Of a DNA stretch of 64,000 nucleotides, positions 28,348 to 37,662 are shown piece after piece. The notes below the pieces were generated by a model, which was given only the letters and a program-made list of their open reading frames with translations, was not told the DNA's origin and made no database searches. The stretch covers positions 744,001 to 808,000 of the forward strand of contig NZ_CP089414.1 in the NCBI RefSeq assembly GCF_022394535.1, read 5' to 3'. A program made the position numbers and the translations under genes. The stretch is from Dyella terrae (GTDB lineage Bacteria > Pseudomonadota > Gammaproteobacteria > Xanthomonadales > Rhodanobacteraceae). Numbering within the stretch: the stretch's first letter is position 1; every line of letters starts with the position of its first letter.

Positions 28348-28406
28348 AGGATGGCACTCAGTCCCTGAGAGTCCCCGATGACGACTCCACACGCCGGGCC
28401 GGGAGC

Positions 28407-29495
28407 ATGGAAATCGAACGCGTTCAATTGCAGAAGCATGGTGATCACGGCGGCATGCTCATTGCCCTCGAACAGGACATCAATGTGCCTTTCGTGATCC
28501 GCCGCGTGTACTACATTTTTTCGACACAGCACGATGTGCATCGTGGCAAGCACGCCCACCGGCAATTGCATCAGTTGGCCGTGGCCGTGCGCGGGTCGGT
28601 GACCATGCTGCTCGATGATGGTACGGGGCCGGTCGAGGTGGTGCTCAACGATCCATCCCAGGGTTTACTGCTCGGCTGCATGGTATGGCGGGAACTGTAC
28701 GACTTCAGCGACGACTGCGTGCTGATGGTGCTGGCGGACCATCTCTATGATCCAGCCGACTACATCACCGATTACGACGTCTTCTTGAGCGAGGTGAAAG
28801 ACCTTGCTTATCCGAACGGGCGGGTGGCATGCCAAAGCGTCTCAGTCCTGATCGGTGCGGGCGAACTGGCGCAGATCGCCTGTGAGTATTTCGAGCACGA
28901 CAGCGACTATGAGGTTGCGGCCTTCAGCGTGGAGAGTCCGTACCTGACTGAGCCGGAGTTGGCGGGGCGGCCGGTGGTCCCGTACGAAGTGCTGGACTCG
29001 CTCTATCCTCCGGCTGAGTTTGAGGCTTTCGTGGCGGTGCCGGCGAGCCAACTCAACCGCCTGCGCGCGCGCCTCTATTTGGACGCAAAAAGCCGCGGCT
29101 ATCGCTTCGCGACCTACGTGAGCTCGCACGCCTTCGTATGGCGCAACGTCGAGGTGGGCGAGAACAGCTTCATCTTCGAGAACAACGTGATTCAGCCGTT
29201 TGTGCGCATCGGCAACAACTGCATCCTGTGGAGTGGTAACTATATCGGGCATCGCACGGTGATTCGCGACCATGTCTTCGTGGCATCGCACGCGGTTATC
29301 TCGGGCTACTGCGATGTCGGCGAAAGCAGTTTCATTGGCGTCAACACCACGTTCAACGACCACGTGAAGGTGGCGGCGGACAACGTGATCGGCTCCGGCG
29401 CGCTGGTTCATCGGGATACGGAACCGGGGAAGGTCTACGTCGGGTCGCCGGCCAAGGCGGTGCCTGGTCGGTCCAGTTTTGACGTGAAGCTCTGA
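28407..29495 (+). CDS. Fusion of FdtA/WxcM-type cupin and NeuD/PglD-like acetyltransferase
   Basis: A 362-residue two-domain protein. Residues 1 to about 135 are a sugar 3,4-ketoisomerase-type cupin (RGKHAHRQLHQLAVAVRGS with the conserved His pair). From about 145 a PglD/NeuD-type N-terminal nucleotide-binding-like domain follows (SVLIGAGELAQIA), then a left-handed beta helix of hexapeptide repeats (about 235-345) and GKVYVGSPAKAVPG. The predicted role is isomerisation of dTDP-4-keto-6-deoxyglucose to the 3-keto sugar, then N-acylation of the 3-amino sugar made by the DegT aminotransferase at 31374. The Xanthomonas WxcM fusion has the domains in the opposite order, as I recall. First gene of the glycan operon. 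Confidence 0.85.
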   Translation: MEIERVQLQKHGDHGGMLIALEQDINVPFVIRRVYYIFSTQHDVHRGKHAHRQLHQLAVAVRGSVTMLLDDGTGPVEVVLNDPSQGLLLGCMVWRELYDFSDDCVLMVLADHLYDPADYITDYDVFLSEVKDLAYPNGRVACQSVSVLIGAGELAQIACEYFEHDSDYEVAAFSVESPYLTEPELAGRPVVPYEVLDSLYPPAEFEAFVAVPASQLNRLRARLYLDAKSRGYRFATYVSSHAFVWRNVEVGENSFIFENNVIQPFVRIGNNCILWSGNYIGHRTVIRDHVFVASHAVISGYCDVGESSFIGVNTTFNDHVKVAADNVIGSGALVHRDTEPGKVYVGSPAKAVPGRSSFDVKL

Positions 29496-29501
29496 TTGCC
29501 C

Positions 29502-30449
29502 ATGACCATCTGGCGCAAGCAGGGGTTGGTCTTCGACACCGCGCGGCAGGGCGTGGGCGGGTGGATGCGTCACTCGGCGCTCACCCCGACGCCATGGCCT
29601 ATCGACGAGTCTACGATCCGCGTTTACGCGGGTTTTCGTGACGACGATGGCGTGAGTCGCATCGGCTACGTCGATGTGCTTGCGAAAGAACCATCCATCA
29701 TTCTTCGCGTCAGCAAGCAACCTGTGCTTGATGTGGGTCGCGCTGGTTGCTTTGACGACAACGGCATGATCCTGGGCGATGTGATTGATGCGCCCGGCGG
29801 CCTCCACCTGTTCTATGTGGGCTTCCAGCAAGTGGCCCGCGCGAAGTTCCTGGCCTTCACCGGGCTCGCCATCTCCAGCGATGGCGGCGAGCATTTCGAG
29901 CGAGTGCAGGAAACCCCCATCCTCGATCGCGCCCCCGGCCGAAGCACCATCGGGGCCGTACACACTGCGATGTTCGATGGGATGCAATGGCGCCTCTGGT
30001 ATGCGGTGGGCGACGACTGGGAGTGGATCGGCGGACGCCCCTTTCCGCGCTATCACATCCGCTGTGTCACAACGCGCGATCTCACGGATATTCCTCGCGA
30101 CGATCACGTCTGCCTGCTGCCGCGGGACAGCGAGTACCGCATCGGACGTCCGCGTGTGTATCAGGTAGGTGATCGTTACGCGATGCTTTTTACGCGCGGC
30201 AACATCACCGGCGAGTACTTGCCCGGGATGGCCTTCAGCGATGACGGGCGCGACTGGGCGCGCCGCGACGAGGCGCTCGGCATCGGGCTTTCCGACAGCG
30301 GCTGGGATTCACGGACGCTTTGCTATCCGGCGCTGATTCCTCGTGGCGATGACGTCCTGATGTTCTACAACGGCAATGACATGGGCCAGGACGGCTTTGG
30401 CGTGGCGGTAGCGCGCCAGTCCCTTTTTGGTGAGGCCATCCATGCTTAA
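29502..30449 (+). CDS. GH43-like five-bladed propeller protein
   Basis: A 315-residue protein with the repeated strand pattern of five-bladed beta-propeller glycosidases (GH43/GH68/GH130-like): RVYAGFRDDDGVSRIGYVD, HLFYVGFQQ, WRLWYAVGDDW, YAMLFTRGN and VLMFYNGND mark successive blades. I cannot assign the catalytic acids with confidence. No signal peptide is visible, so it acts in the cytoplasm if it is an enzyme. It begins 6 bp after the cupin fusion and overlaps the acyltransferase by 8 nt. In such loci these proteins are usually annotated as glycosylhydrolase-like with an unknown role. Confidence 0.75.
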   Translation: MTIWRKQGLVFDTARQGVGGWMRHSALTPTPWPIDESTIRVYAGFRDDDGVSRIGYVDVLAKEPSIILRVSKQPVLDVGRAGCFDDNGMILGDVIDAPGGLHLFYVGFQQVARAKFLAFTGLAISSDGGEHFERVQETPILDRAPGRSTIGAVHTAMFDGMQWRLWYAVGDDWEWIGGRPFPRYHIRCVTTRDLTDIPRDDHVCLLPRDSEYRIGRPRVYQVGDRYAMLFTRGNITGEYLPGMAFSDDGRDWARRDEALGIGLSDSGWDSRTLCYPALIPRGDDVLMFYNGNDMGQDGFGVAVARQSLFGEAIHA

Positions 30450-31374
30450 GGTGCGCCCCTACCAGCCGTCGGACGCCGATGCCTGGGATGCCGTCGTGGC
30501 GCGGTCGCGGAACGGCAACTTCCTGCACCGACGTGGCTATATGGATTATCACGCAGACCGCTTTGCCGATTGCTCGTTACTGGTGGAGCGGGGGCAGGAG
30601 ATCGTCGCAGTCTTTCCGGCCAATCTCCGCGCCAACGTGGTCAGCAGCCATGGAGGACTCACCTATGCGGGCGTTATCGCAACGCATGAGTTGCGTGCCG
30701 AGTCCACCCTGCACACCTTCGAGCTGATCGGCGAGTACTACCGGCGCAACGGCGTGGAACGTGTGGTCTACAAACCGGTGCCGCATGTCTTTCATGCATA
30801 CCCGACCGAAGAGGATCTCTACGCCCTGCAGCGCGTGGGCGCACGCTTGAGTCGACGTGATATCTCTTCAGTGATCTCGCTGCGTCATGCCGCAGGGTTC
30901 TCCGACATGCGTCGAAGAGCCATTCGGCGGGCCGAAAGCGCGAGCGTGGAAATAGGACAGGGCACGGACCTGCTGGCCTATCATGGCTTGCTCAATGAGG
31001 TGCTGCGTCGACACGAAGCCGTGCCAACGCACAGTGCCGCCGAACTTGCCCTGCTTCAATCCCGGTTTCCGGGGCAGATCGTGCTGCATGAGGCGCGCCA
31101 GGCCGGCAAGTTGCTGGCTGGGGTGTTGGTCTACGACTTCGGGCGCACCGTGCACGCCCAGTACATCGCCGCGTCGGAGGATGGCCGGCGCGTCGACGCA
31201 CTCAGTCTGCTGCTTGGTTCGTTAGTAGGCAGCGTGTACGCCGATCGCAGCTACTTTAGTTTGGGCATCTCTACCGAGCGGAACGGCACCGTGCTCAACA
31301 GTGGTCTGGTCGCGCAGAAGGAGTCCTTCGGTGCGCGCGGCGTCGTGCACGACTTTTACGAGTGGGTGCTGTGA
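30442..31374 (+). CDS. GNAT/FemAB-like acyltransferase
   Basis: A 310-residue protein with a GNAT-type opening ([18 protein letters not shown]) and a C-terminal GNAT half ([23 protein letters not shown], then a helix and [10 protein letters not shown]). The [11 protein letters not shown] segment near residue 30 resembles those seen in FemAB-like sugar acyltransferases of glycan loci. It may transfer an acyl group to a sugar nucleotide or lipid-linked glycan. It overlaps the previous gene by 8 nt and shares TGATG with the aminotransferase that follows. Confidence 0.72.
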   Translation: MLKVRPYQPSDADAWDAVVARSRNGNFLHRRGYMDYHADRFADCSLLVERGQEIVAVFPANLRANVVSSHGGLTYAGVIATHELRAESTLHTFELIGEYYRRNGVERVVYKPVPHVFHAYPTEEDLYALQRVGARLSRRDISSVISLRHAAGFSDMRRRAIRRAESASVEIGQGTDLLAYHGLLNEVLRRHEAVPTHSAAELALLQSRFPGQIVLHEARQAGKLLAGVLVYDFGRTVHAQYIAASEDGRRVDALSLLLGSLVGSVYADRSYFSLGISTERNGTVLNSGLVAQKESFGARGVVHDFYEWVL

Positions 31375-32486
31375 TGGATGTGCCGTTCCTTTCACTGCGC
31401 GACGTTAACGCCCCTTACATCGACGAGCTCAAGGCTGCGGCGGCGAGGGTAATCGATTCCGGCTGGTACGTGATGGGTGACGAACTGGCGGCATTCGAGC
31501 GCGAGTTTGCCGCCTACTGCGGTACTGCGCATGCCGTCGGTGTGGGCAATGGGCTGGATGCGCTCTCGCTGATCCTGCGTGGCTACAAGGAGATGGGTCG
31601 GTTGCGCGATGGTGACGAGGTCATCGTTCCGGCGAACACTTTCATCGCCTCGTTCCTTGCCATCACCGCCAATCAGTTGGTGCCGGTTCCCGTCGAGCCG
31701 GATCCTGCGACCTACAACATTGATCCGGTGCGAGTCGAGGCTGCGCTGGGTGTGCGGACACGCGCGATCATGCCGGTGCATCTCTACGGCCAGCTGGCGG
31801 ACATGGGCGCGTTGGCGGATATCGCCCGTCGGCGCGGACTGCTGCTGATCGAGGATGCAGCCCAGGCGCATGGCGCAAGCAGCGAAGGCCGCCGCGCCGG
31901 TGCCTTTGGCGATGCCGCAGGGTTCAGTTTCTTTCCAGCCAAGAATCTCGGCGCGTTGGGGGATGGCGGCGCCGTGGTCACCGCTGATGACGAGCTCGCC
32001 AAGCGCGTGGCGGCTCTGCGGAATTACGGCTCGGAAGTGAAGTACCACCATGTGTACCAAGGCGTCAATTCGCGACTGGACGAAATGCAGGCGGCCCTGT
32101 TGCGGGTCAAGCTTCGCCACCTCGACAACGAGGTCGCGCGTCGCCGGTGGGTGGCGCAACGTTATCGGGAAGCCATACGTCATCCGCACATCGAGCTGCC
32201 GCAGGTGCAGGCGGAGGACGCGCACGCTTGGCATTTGTTCGTGGTTCGCTCCGGCCGGCGCGACGCGCTGAAAGCGCATCTGGCGGCCCATGGCGTACAG
32301 AGCCAGGTGCACTATCCGGTGCCGGCGCATCGCCAGCCGGCTTACCCGTCGCTGCATGGCATGAAGCTTCCGCTGACCGAGCGATTGCATCGCGAAGTGT
32401 TGAGCTTGCCGATCAGTCCGGTCATGAGCAATGAGGCTATCGTGCGCGTCATCGATGCGTGCAACGCCTTTGAGTACGCGCCATGA
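31374..32486 (+). CDS. DegT/DnrJ/EryC1/StrS family sugar aminotransferase
   Basis: A 370-residue PLP enzyme. It opens [10 protein letters not shown]; the [19 protein letters not shown] and GVGNGLDAL motifs match FdtB/QdtB-type aminotransferases, and EDAAQAHGA and [17 protein letters not shown] hold the expected PLP contacts, with the Schiff-base Lys in AKNLG. With the cupin fusion at 28407 it should make a dTDP-3-amino-3,6-dideoxyhexose (Fuc3N or Qui3N type). The dTDP-glucose synthesis genes are not in the window. It begins within the stop of the acyltransferase (TGATG) and overlaps wzx by ATGA. Confidence 0.93.
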   Translation: MDVPFLSLRDVNAPYIDELKAAAARVIDSGWYVMGDELAAFEREFAAYCGTAHAVGVGNGLDALSLILRGYKEMGRLRDGDEVIVPANTFIASFLAITANQLVPVPVEPDPATYNIDPVRVEAALGVRTRAIMPVHLYGQLADMGALADIARRRGLLLIEDAAQAHGASSEGRRAGAFGDAAGFSFFPAKNLGALGDGGAVVTADDELAKRVAALRNYGSEVKYHHVYQGVNSRLDEMQAALLRVKLRHLDNEVARRRWVAQRYREAIRHPHIELPQVQAEDAHAWHLFVVRSGRRDALKAHLAAHGVQSQVHYPVPAHRQPAYPSLHGMKLPLTERLHREVLSLPISPVMSNEAIVRVIDACNAFEYAP

Positions 32487-33733
32487 ACATGGCGCGCGCA
32501 AGCATCTACGCCTCGGTGGCCACGGCGGCCAAGCTGCTCGCTGGGCTGGTGATCATCAAGCTGGTGGCCTGGATGGCGGGGCCCGAGGGCGTGGGCCGCC
32601 TCGGCCAATTCATGAGCCTGATGTCGGTGCTGGCGGTGTTGGCCGGCGGCGGCATTAGTGCAGGTGTGGTGAAGTACGTCGCCGAGTATCGCGACGATCC
32701 GCAGAAGTTGTCCCGCTTGCTGGCCGCCGCACTGTGGTATGCACTTTGCGCGTCATGCCTGATCGGTGCCGGCGGGCTGTTGCTCAGCCGGGAGATTGCC
32801 GGCTGGCTGCTGGGTGACGTCCGTTATCAAAGCCTTATTGCCGTGCTGGCCGCCGTGCAACTGGGTATTGCCCTGGTGAACTACATCCTCGCCGTCATCA
32901 ACGGCTTCATGGATGTGAAGCGGCTTGCCTGCATCCAGGTGTTGGGGTCGCTGCTCAGTATTGCGCTGGCGTTGTGCCTGTCGCGCTGGTTGCATCTGTA
33001 CGGTGCGTTGCTGGCGCTGGTGGTCGGCCAGTTGTTGGTGCTCGCCGTGGGTCTTCCCGCATGGTGGCGAAGCCCGTACTTCAATCGGCGCATGTTACGC
33101 ATGCGCTTCGATCGCGAGATGACGTTGCGGCTGGCCGCATTCTCGGTAATGACGTTGACCTCGGCATTGCTACCGCCGCTGGTGAATATCGCTGTGCGAG
33201 ACCATCTGGCCGCCCACTTCGGCTGGGAGCATGTGGGCTATTGGCAGGCGGTGGGTAAGGTGTCTGATGCCTACCTGTTGTTCCTGACCACGGCGATCAA
33301 CGTGTACTACCTGCCCAAGCTGGCATCGACGCATGCGCGCGAATCGCTGGTGGCGGAACTCCGCCTTGCCTATCGCTACGTCATGCCGGCCGTGGTGCTG
33401 CTTGCTGCGGCGGTCTACCTGTGTCGGGGCTGGGTGACGTCACTTCTATTCAGTGACGGCTTTGCGGCGGCCAATGCGCTTTACGCGCCGCAATTGATTG
33501 GGGACGTCGTGAAGATCGCTTCCTTCGTGCTGTCGTACGTGATGCTGGCGAAGGCCATGACGGGATGGTTCGTGGCTTCCGAGATCGTCTTTGCCATCAG
33601 CTATGTCGCGCTGGTGTTTCTGTTCACAGGGCGTTTCGGGTTGGTGGGCGCGATGTACGCATTCGCTGTGAATTATGTGCTTTACCTGGTTTTCAACGTC
33701 ATCGTCGTGCGTCGCTACCTGGGGGAACTATGA
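32483..33733 (+). CDS. wzx: Wzx-like O-antigen/lipid-III flippase
   Basis: A 416-residue polytopic membrane protein with about 12 hydrophobic segments, including a [16 protein letters not shown] loop after the first segment, a signature of WzxE-type polysaccharide flippases (MOP superfamily). Charged loops such as [17 protein letters not shown] are typical of the family. It would flip undecaprenyl-linked repeat units across the inner membrane, ahead of Wzy and Wzz encoded downstream. It is coupled to its neighbours by ATGA overlaps on both sides. Confidence 0.92.
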   Translation: MNMARASIYASVATAAKLLAGLVIIKLVAWMAGPEGVGRLGQFMSLMSVLAVLAGGGISAGVVKYVAEYRDDPQKLSRLLAAALWYALCASCLIGAGGLLLSREIAGWLLGDVRYQSLIAVLAAVQLGIALVNYILAVINGFMDVKRLACIQVLGSLLSIALALCLSRWLHLYGALLALVVGQLLVLAVGLPAWWRSPYFNRRMLRMRFDREMTLRLAAFSVMTLTSALLPPLVNIAVRDHLAAHFGWEHVGYWQAVGKVSDAYLLFLTTAINVYYLPKLASTHARESLVAELRLAYRYVMPAVVLLAAAVYLCRGWVTSLLFSDGFAAANALYAPQLIGDVVKIASFVLSYVMLAKAMTGWFVASEIVFAISYVALVFLFTGRFGLVGAMYAFAVNYVLYLVFNVIVVRRYLGEL

Positions 33734-34684
33734 CGAGGGACGGAGATGTGCCCGAAGTCGTGCGATGCCAGCCGCTGGTTTCCGTGCTGGTGCCTGCGTA
33801 CAACCACGAAGACTTCGTGGAGCGTTGCCTGGACAGTGTGCTGGAGGAACCGTATCCGGCGAAGGAAGTCGTCATCATCGATGACGGATCGACGGATGCC
33901 ACGGGTCAACGCATTGCCGCCTGGATCGCCCGGCACGGTGATGAGGTACCCGTCGAGTATGTGCGGAGGGAGAACAAGGGCATTGCGGCCACGCTCAACG
34001 AGCTAGCGGCGCGTGCGCGCGGAGACTTCCTGCGTCTCAGGCGCCAGTGACGACTACCTCTTGCCGGGCGGCATCGAGGCCCAGGTGGGCTATCTGCTGG
34101 CGCATCCTGGCAAGTGGGCGGTGATTGGTGATTCGCTGGTGGTGGATCGACATGGCCGGCACCTGCACGACAGCGGCATGCGTGACCTGCACCACGCGGA
34201 CATGAGGCTCTACCAGACAGGCGATGGCATCCGTCGTGCGGTGATCACGCAATGGGCCGTCGGTGGCCCGGTGACACTGGTGCGTCGCCGCGCGTTGGAG
34301 CGGGTGGCGGGTTGGAACGAAGGGCTACGATTCGACGACTGGGATTTCTTCCTGCGCCTCTCCGCGCACGATGCCATTGGCTTTATCGACCGACCTGTGT
34401 GCGCCTATCGCATTCACGACACCAACGTGAGTCGCACGCGCGACACCCGCGCGCGTATCCACAATCTCATCGAAGCCCGTGACGTGGCGATTCGGCGGAT
34501 GGGTATGTTCGATGAGCCGTATCGCACGCTGCTGCTCGCCCAGTCCCACCATATCGGCGCCAAGATCGCCTTTTTGCAGCGACGCCTGTCAGCCGTCGCC
34601 GCGCACATGGCCGCGTACGCATGGCTGACGCAGGTGTCTCGAATGAAGAGTGGGCCACCCCATCGACTGGCGGCACGCACATGA
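33730..34684 (+). pseudogene. Family 2 glycosyltransferase split by a frameshift
   Basis: From ATG 33730 the frame encodes a GT-A fold start (PLVSVLVPAYNHEDFVERCL, VVIIDDGSTDATGQRIAAW) but stops at 34048-34050 after RGDFLRLRRQ. In the next frame the protein resumes with GASDDYLLPGGIEAQVGYLL, the expected SDD acceptor-side motif, then WAVGGPVTLVRRRAL, GLRFDDWDFFLRLS and on to 34684. Joining the frames after codon CTC (34036-34038) and dropping one base near 34039 gives RGDFLRLGASDDYLLPG, a normal GT2 sequence. So one extra base (or a loss of two) interrupts an otherwise intact gene of about 317 codons. It overlaps wzx and wzy by ATGA. It is a real mutation, a sequencing error or, less likely, programmed frameshifting. 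Confidence 0.85.
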
Positions 34685-35856
34685 AGCAGCTCCTTCGCTT
34701 GCCTGCGTTCTACCTGAGTGCGCCGCTGCTGGTGGCCTGCGGCTTGACGTTGCTCACCTATGACCTGCCATCCGACTACATGGAAGGCCTGCTGCTGCTT
34801 GCGGCGGCGGCCATGGCGATTCTGGCTCTGGACACCTTCGTTGGCATTCGCTTGCCGCGTAGCGAGGCATTCCTTGCGCGCGACTACACGGGAACGCGCG
34901 ACGCCTTCGTGGCCTTGGTCTTCGCCGCCGTGATTGTGTTGTTTTGCCTGTTGGACCTGCTGCTGTTCCCGGTGCCCTTGTTTGCGTCTCCAACCTCCTA
35001 CGCGAACATGGAAGGTGGCCGTGACCATATCCGGCACGTGTCGGACATGTGTTGGGTACTGCCGCCGATCGGCCTGTTGTGCGCACGCCAGCGATGGCTG
35101 CGTGCCGCGCTCGTGCTGGCGGGCCTTGTCTTTCCGGTGCTGGTGATTGACCGAAACCGGATCTTTGCGGCGTTGTTCTCCGTGGCGCTCGTCGTGCTGC
35201 TGCGGCGTCACGAGGCAAAGGCCTTGCCGTGGAAACGGGTGCTGCTGTTGGCCGTGGGTGGCACGACAGTGTTCTCGGTGCTCGGCATCCTGCGCTCGGG
35301 CACGCTGGATTACGTGACACTCCCTTTCAGCGACATGTATCGGGGCGCGCCACAAGGCGTGAAGTGGCTACTCCTGTATGCCAGCGCCGGGCCGTACAAC
35401 TTCGCCTCCATCCTGGCCAAGCAGTACAACGACACCCATTTCCTGATCAATCAGTTGGTGCCGATGGCCGGATCGATCGCCACGGCGGACACCGGCATTC
35501 CGCTGGATGCGGCCAACATCAACGTGGGCACGGAGTTTTTCCCCTTCCTTATGGCGCTGGGGCCGGGCGGCGCCATCGCCTCCATGGTCGGCCTGTATCT
35601 GATGCTGCTGTGGAGCGTGCGACGCGTGCAGCCGACGGTGCCGCTGTTCGGTCTGCTCATCTTCCTGCGTGTGTCCTACACGGCCGTGATGGCGCCGTTC
35701 GCACCGCAGGCGTTCACCTGGACCAGCTTCGGCTTCATTGCGTTATGCCTGTTGCTGCAACTGGTCTCCTCGCTGCTACCTGATCGCCGTACTCAGGGGC
35801 CGCCTGTCGAACACGGTATGCCCGCCGGCCACGGCGCATCCCCCTCCACCCATTGA
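34681..35856 (+). CDS. wzy: Wzy-like O-antigen/oligosaccharide repeat-unit polymerase
   Basis: A 391-residue membrane protein with about ten hydrophobic segments and one larger periplasmic loop (about 225-290, with SAGPYNFASILAKQYN and a DTGIPLDAANINVGTEFF stretch) typical of O-antigen polymerases of the repeat-unit polymerase family. It has little primary conservation, as usual for Wzy; the assignment rests on topology and on its position between wzx/GT and wzz. It starts by ATGA overlap with the glycosyltransferase. Confidence 0.85.
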   Translation: MKQLLRLPAFYLSAPLLVACGLTLLTYDLPSDYMEGLLLLAAAAMAILALDTFVGIRLPRSEAFLARDYTGTRDAFVALVFAAVIVLFCLLDLLLFPVPLFASPTSYANMEGGRDHIRHVSDMCWVLPPIGLLCARQRWLRAALVLAGLVFPVLVIDRNRIFAALFSVALVVLLRRHEAKALPWKRVLLLAVGGTTVFSVLGILRSGTLDYVTLPFSDMYRGAPQGVKWLLLYASAGPYNFASILAKQYNDTHFLINQLVPMAGSIATADTGIPLDAANINVGTEFFPFLMALGPGGAIASMVGLYLMLLWSVRRVQPTVPLFGLLIFLRVSYTAVMAPFAPQAFTWTSFGFIALCLLLQLVSSLLPDRRTQGPPVEHGMPAGHGASPSTH

Positions 35857-35868
35857 CGAGTCAGGATC

Positions 35869-36819
35869 ATGCAACGAGATGAAGTTTACGTAGGAGACAT
35901 GTCGCGGATCCTGATCCGCGAGTGGCCATGGTTTGTCGCAGGACTACTGGTGGTGATCGCGGCGGTCTTTGCCTTTGCTCAGTCGGCACGGCCGCAGTGG
36001 GAGGCCACAGGCTACCTCCAGATCGGTCAGGTCGCGGGTGTTCTGCAGGGACAGGATCCGAAGGTCGAACCGCTGGCACGGGTACTTGAACGCCTGAAGT
36101 TTGTGCCGTTCCAGAATCAGGTGATGGCGCGCATGGGCATCGGCGAAGGCGCACCGGAGGCGAGGCTGTATCGCAAGAGCCTGAAGCTTGAGCCGCTGCC
36201 GTATGCCGGCCCGCTGGTGAAGTTCACCGTGAGGGGCTGGTCACCCCAGCAGGCCAGTCAATTTGCCGAGGCTACCGTGGCGCAGCTGCAAACGCTGCAT
36301 CAGCAGTTGCAGGCCGGGCCGCTGGCGTTGACTCAGGCGCGACTGGGTGAGGTGCAGGCCGATCTCGACATCGCCCAGAACCAGCGCAGGCAGTTGATTC
36401 TGGCTGCTACGCCGGATGATGCGCGCGATAAGAACGCGCAGACCGCCGGAGTCGCCTCCATGCTGTTGGCCACCACGAACACGGAGATTCACACCTTGCA
36501 GCAGACCCGGGGTGAACTCGCGGTACGACTCAGCCCGAACTATACGTACGACACCTCGTTGATGTGGCCCGTCTATGTACCCCGTGGGCCGGCGTTTCCG
36601 AATCTCCCGTTGCTATGGGGCGTCGGCGTGTTGTTCGGTTTGGCGCTGGGCGCGTTTGCCGCGATCGCGCGGCACGCTGTTCGACGTGCACATGCAGTCA
36701 CCGTCACGTTCAACCAAACAACCGACACAAGGCACCTACCGACACATGGCGGTCGTGGCGCAGCAGCAGGGCGCGACGCCGCAACATCCAATCCGCATGC
36801 AGGTGTGAGAAATCCATGA
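35869..36819 (+). CDS. wzz: Wzz-like chain-length determinant protein
   Basis: A 316-residue polysaccharide co-polymerase. N-terminal membrane segment at about 23-43 (WFVAGLLVVIAAVFAFAQ), a periplasmic domain with a predicted coiled-coil stretch (about 120-215), a PVYVPRGPAFPNLP proline-rich motif and a second membrane segment at about 243-265 (LLWGVGVLFGLALGAFAAI). There is no cytoplasmic tyrosine kinase domain, so it is a Wzz type, not Wzc. It regulates the chain length of the Wzy product. CAGGA precedes the ATG. The C-terminal tail of about 45 residues is low-complexity and overlaps the next gene by ATGA. Confidence 0.88.
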   Translation: MQRDEVYVGDMSRILIREWPWFVAGLLVVIAAVFAFAQSARPQWEATGYLQIGQVAGVLQGQDPKVEPLARVLERLKFVPFQNQVMARMGIGEGAPEARLYRKSLKLEPLPYAGPLVKFTVRGWSPQQASQFAEATVAQLQTLHQQLQAGPLALTQARLGEVQADLDIAQNQRRQLILAATPDDARDKNAQTAGVASMLLATTNTEIHTLQQTRGELAVRLSPNYTYDTSLMWPVYVPRGPAFPNLPLLWGVGVLFGLALGAFAAIARHAVRRAHAVTVTFNQTTDTRHLPTHGGRGAAAGRDAATSNPHAGVRNP

Positions 36820-37658
36820 TGGGGCAGGCAAGCCGACGTCCGCCGGAGGCATCCTTGAACGATGCGCAGTTACTCGACACGCAGCGGGCTTTCGACAGTG
36901 TTGCCGAGGATTACGACGGTCCGCGTGGCAACAACGAGTTGATCCAGCGTATGCGTACCACGCTGTGGGACACCGTCTGCCGGGAGGTGTCGCCAGGATC
37001 GCAATTACTGGACATTGGCTGCGGCACTGGCCTGGATGCCATCGAGTTCGCGCGGCGCGGCCATCAGGTGATCGCCACGGATTGGTCGCCGGCCATGATT
37101 GGACGAACGCGCTCGCGCGCCGCCGTGGCTGGATTGGAATCCCATGTGGTCGCCATGCATTTGGGCGTGCAGCAGCTGGATCAGTTGCATGAAGAGTTCG
37201 ACGGTATCTATTCCAACTTCGGGCCGCTCAATTGCGCGCCGGACCTGCGTGGGGTGGCGGAAGAATGCGCGCGCCTGCTGAAACCGGGCGGCAAGCTGGT
37301 GTTCTCTGTGATCGGTCGTATCTGCCCTTGGGAACTGGGGCACTACGCGCTACGCGGACGCTTCCGTCGCGCCAGCGTGCGTGGCACGCGAGGGCCGGCG
37401 GCAGTGGGGATGAACAAACACACCATATGGACGTACTACTACCTGCCGCGCGAGTTCTACCGCGCATTTGCTCCCTTGTTCTCGCTGGAAAGCTACCGCG
37501 CATTGAGCCTGTTCATGCCGCCGCCCTATTTGGTGGATTACTACCGCAAGCGGCGGCCTTGGTATGAGCGGCTCGGTCGCCTCGATGATCGCATGGGGGC
37601 GCTGCCCTTGCTGCGTGACATGGGCGACCACTTCCTGATTGTCATGCGCAGGCGGTGA
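36816..37658 (+). CDS. Class I SAM-dependent methyltransferase
   Basis: A 280-residue protein with the classical motif I (LLDIGCGTGLDAIEFARRG near residue 65), then VIATDWSPAMI and LLKPGGKLVFSVIG. The C-terminal third contains an insertion (ELGHYALRGRFRRASVRG) and YYYLPREFYRAFAPLF, as in glycan-locus methyltransferases of uncertain acceptor. It probably methylates a sugar hydroxyl or amino group of the repeat unit. It overlaps wzz by ATGA; a second ATG at 36819 is an alternative start. Confidence 0.88.
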   Translation: MMGQASRRPPEASLNDAQLLDTQRAFDSVAEDYDGPRGNNELIQRMRTTLWDTVCREVSPGSQLLDIGCGTGLDAIEFARRGHQVIATDWSPAMIGRTRSRAAVAGLESHVVAMHLGVQQLDQLHEEFDGIYSNFGPLNCAPDLRGVAEECARLLKPGGKLVFSVIGRICPWELGHYALRGRFRRASVRGTRGPAAVGMNKHTIWTYYYLPREFYRAFAPLFSLESYRALSLFMPPPYLVDYYRKRRPWYERLGRLDDRMGALPLLRDMGDHFLIVMRRR

Positions 37659-37662
37659 CGTG

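Noticed and set aside
28842..30107. Minus-strand frame of about 420 codons opposite the cupin fusion and propeller genes
   Set aside because: Both plus-strand genes have clear domains and operon overlaps; the antisense translation has none.
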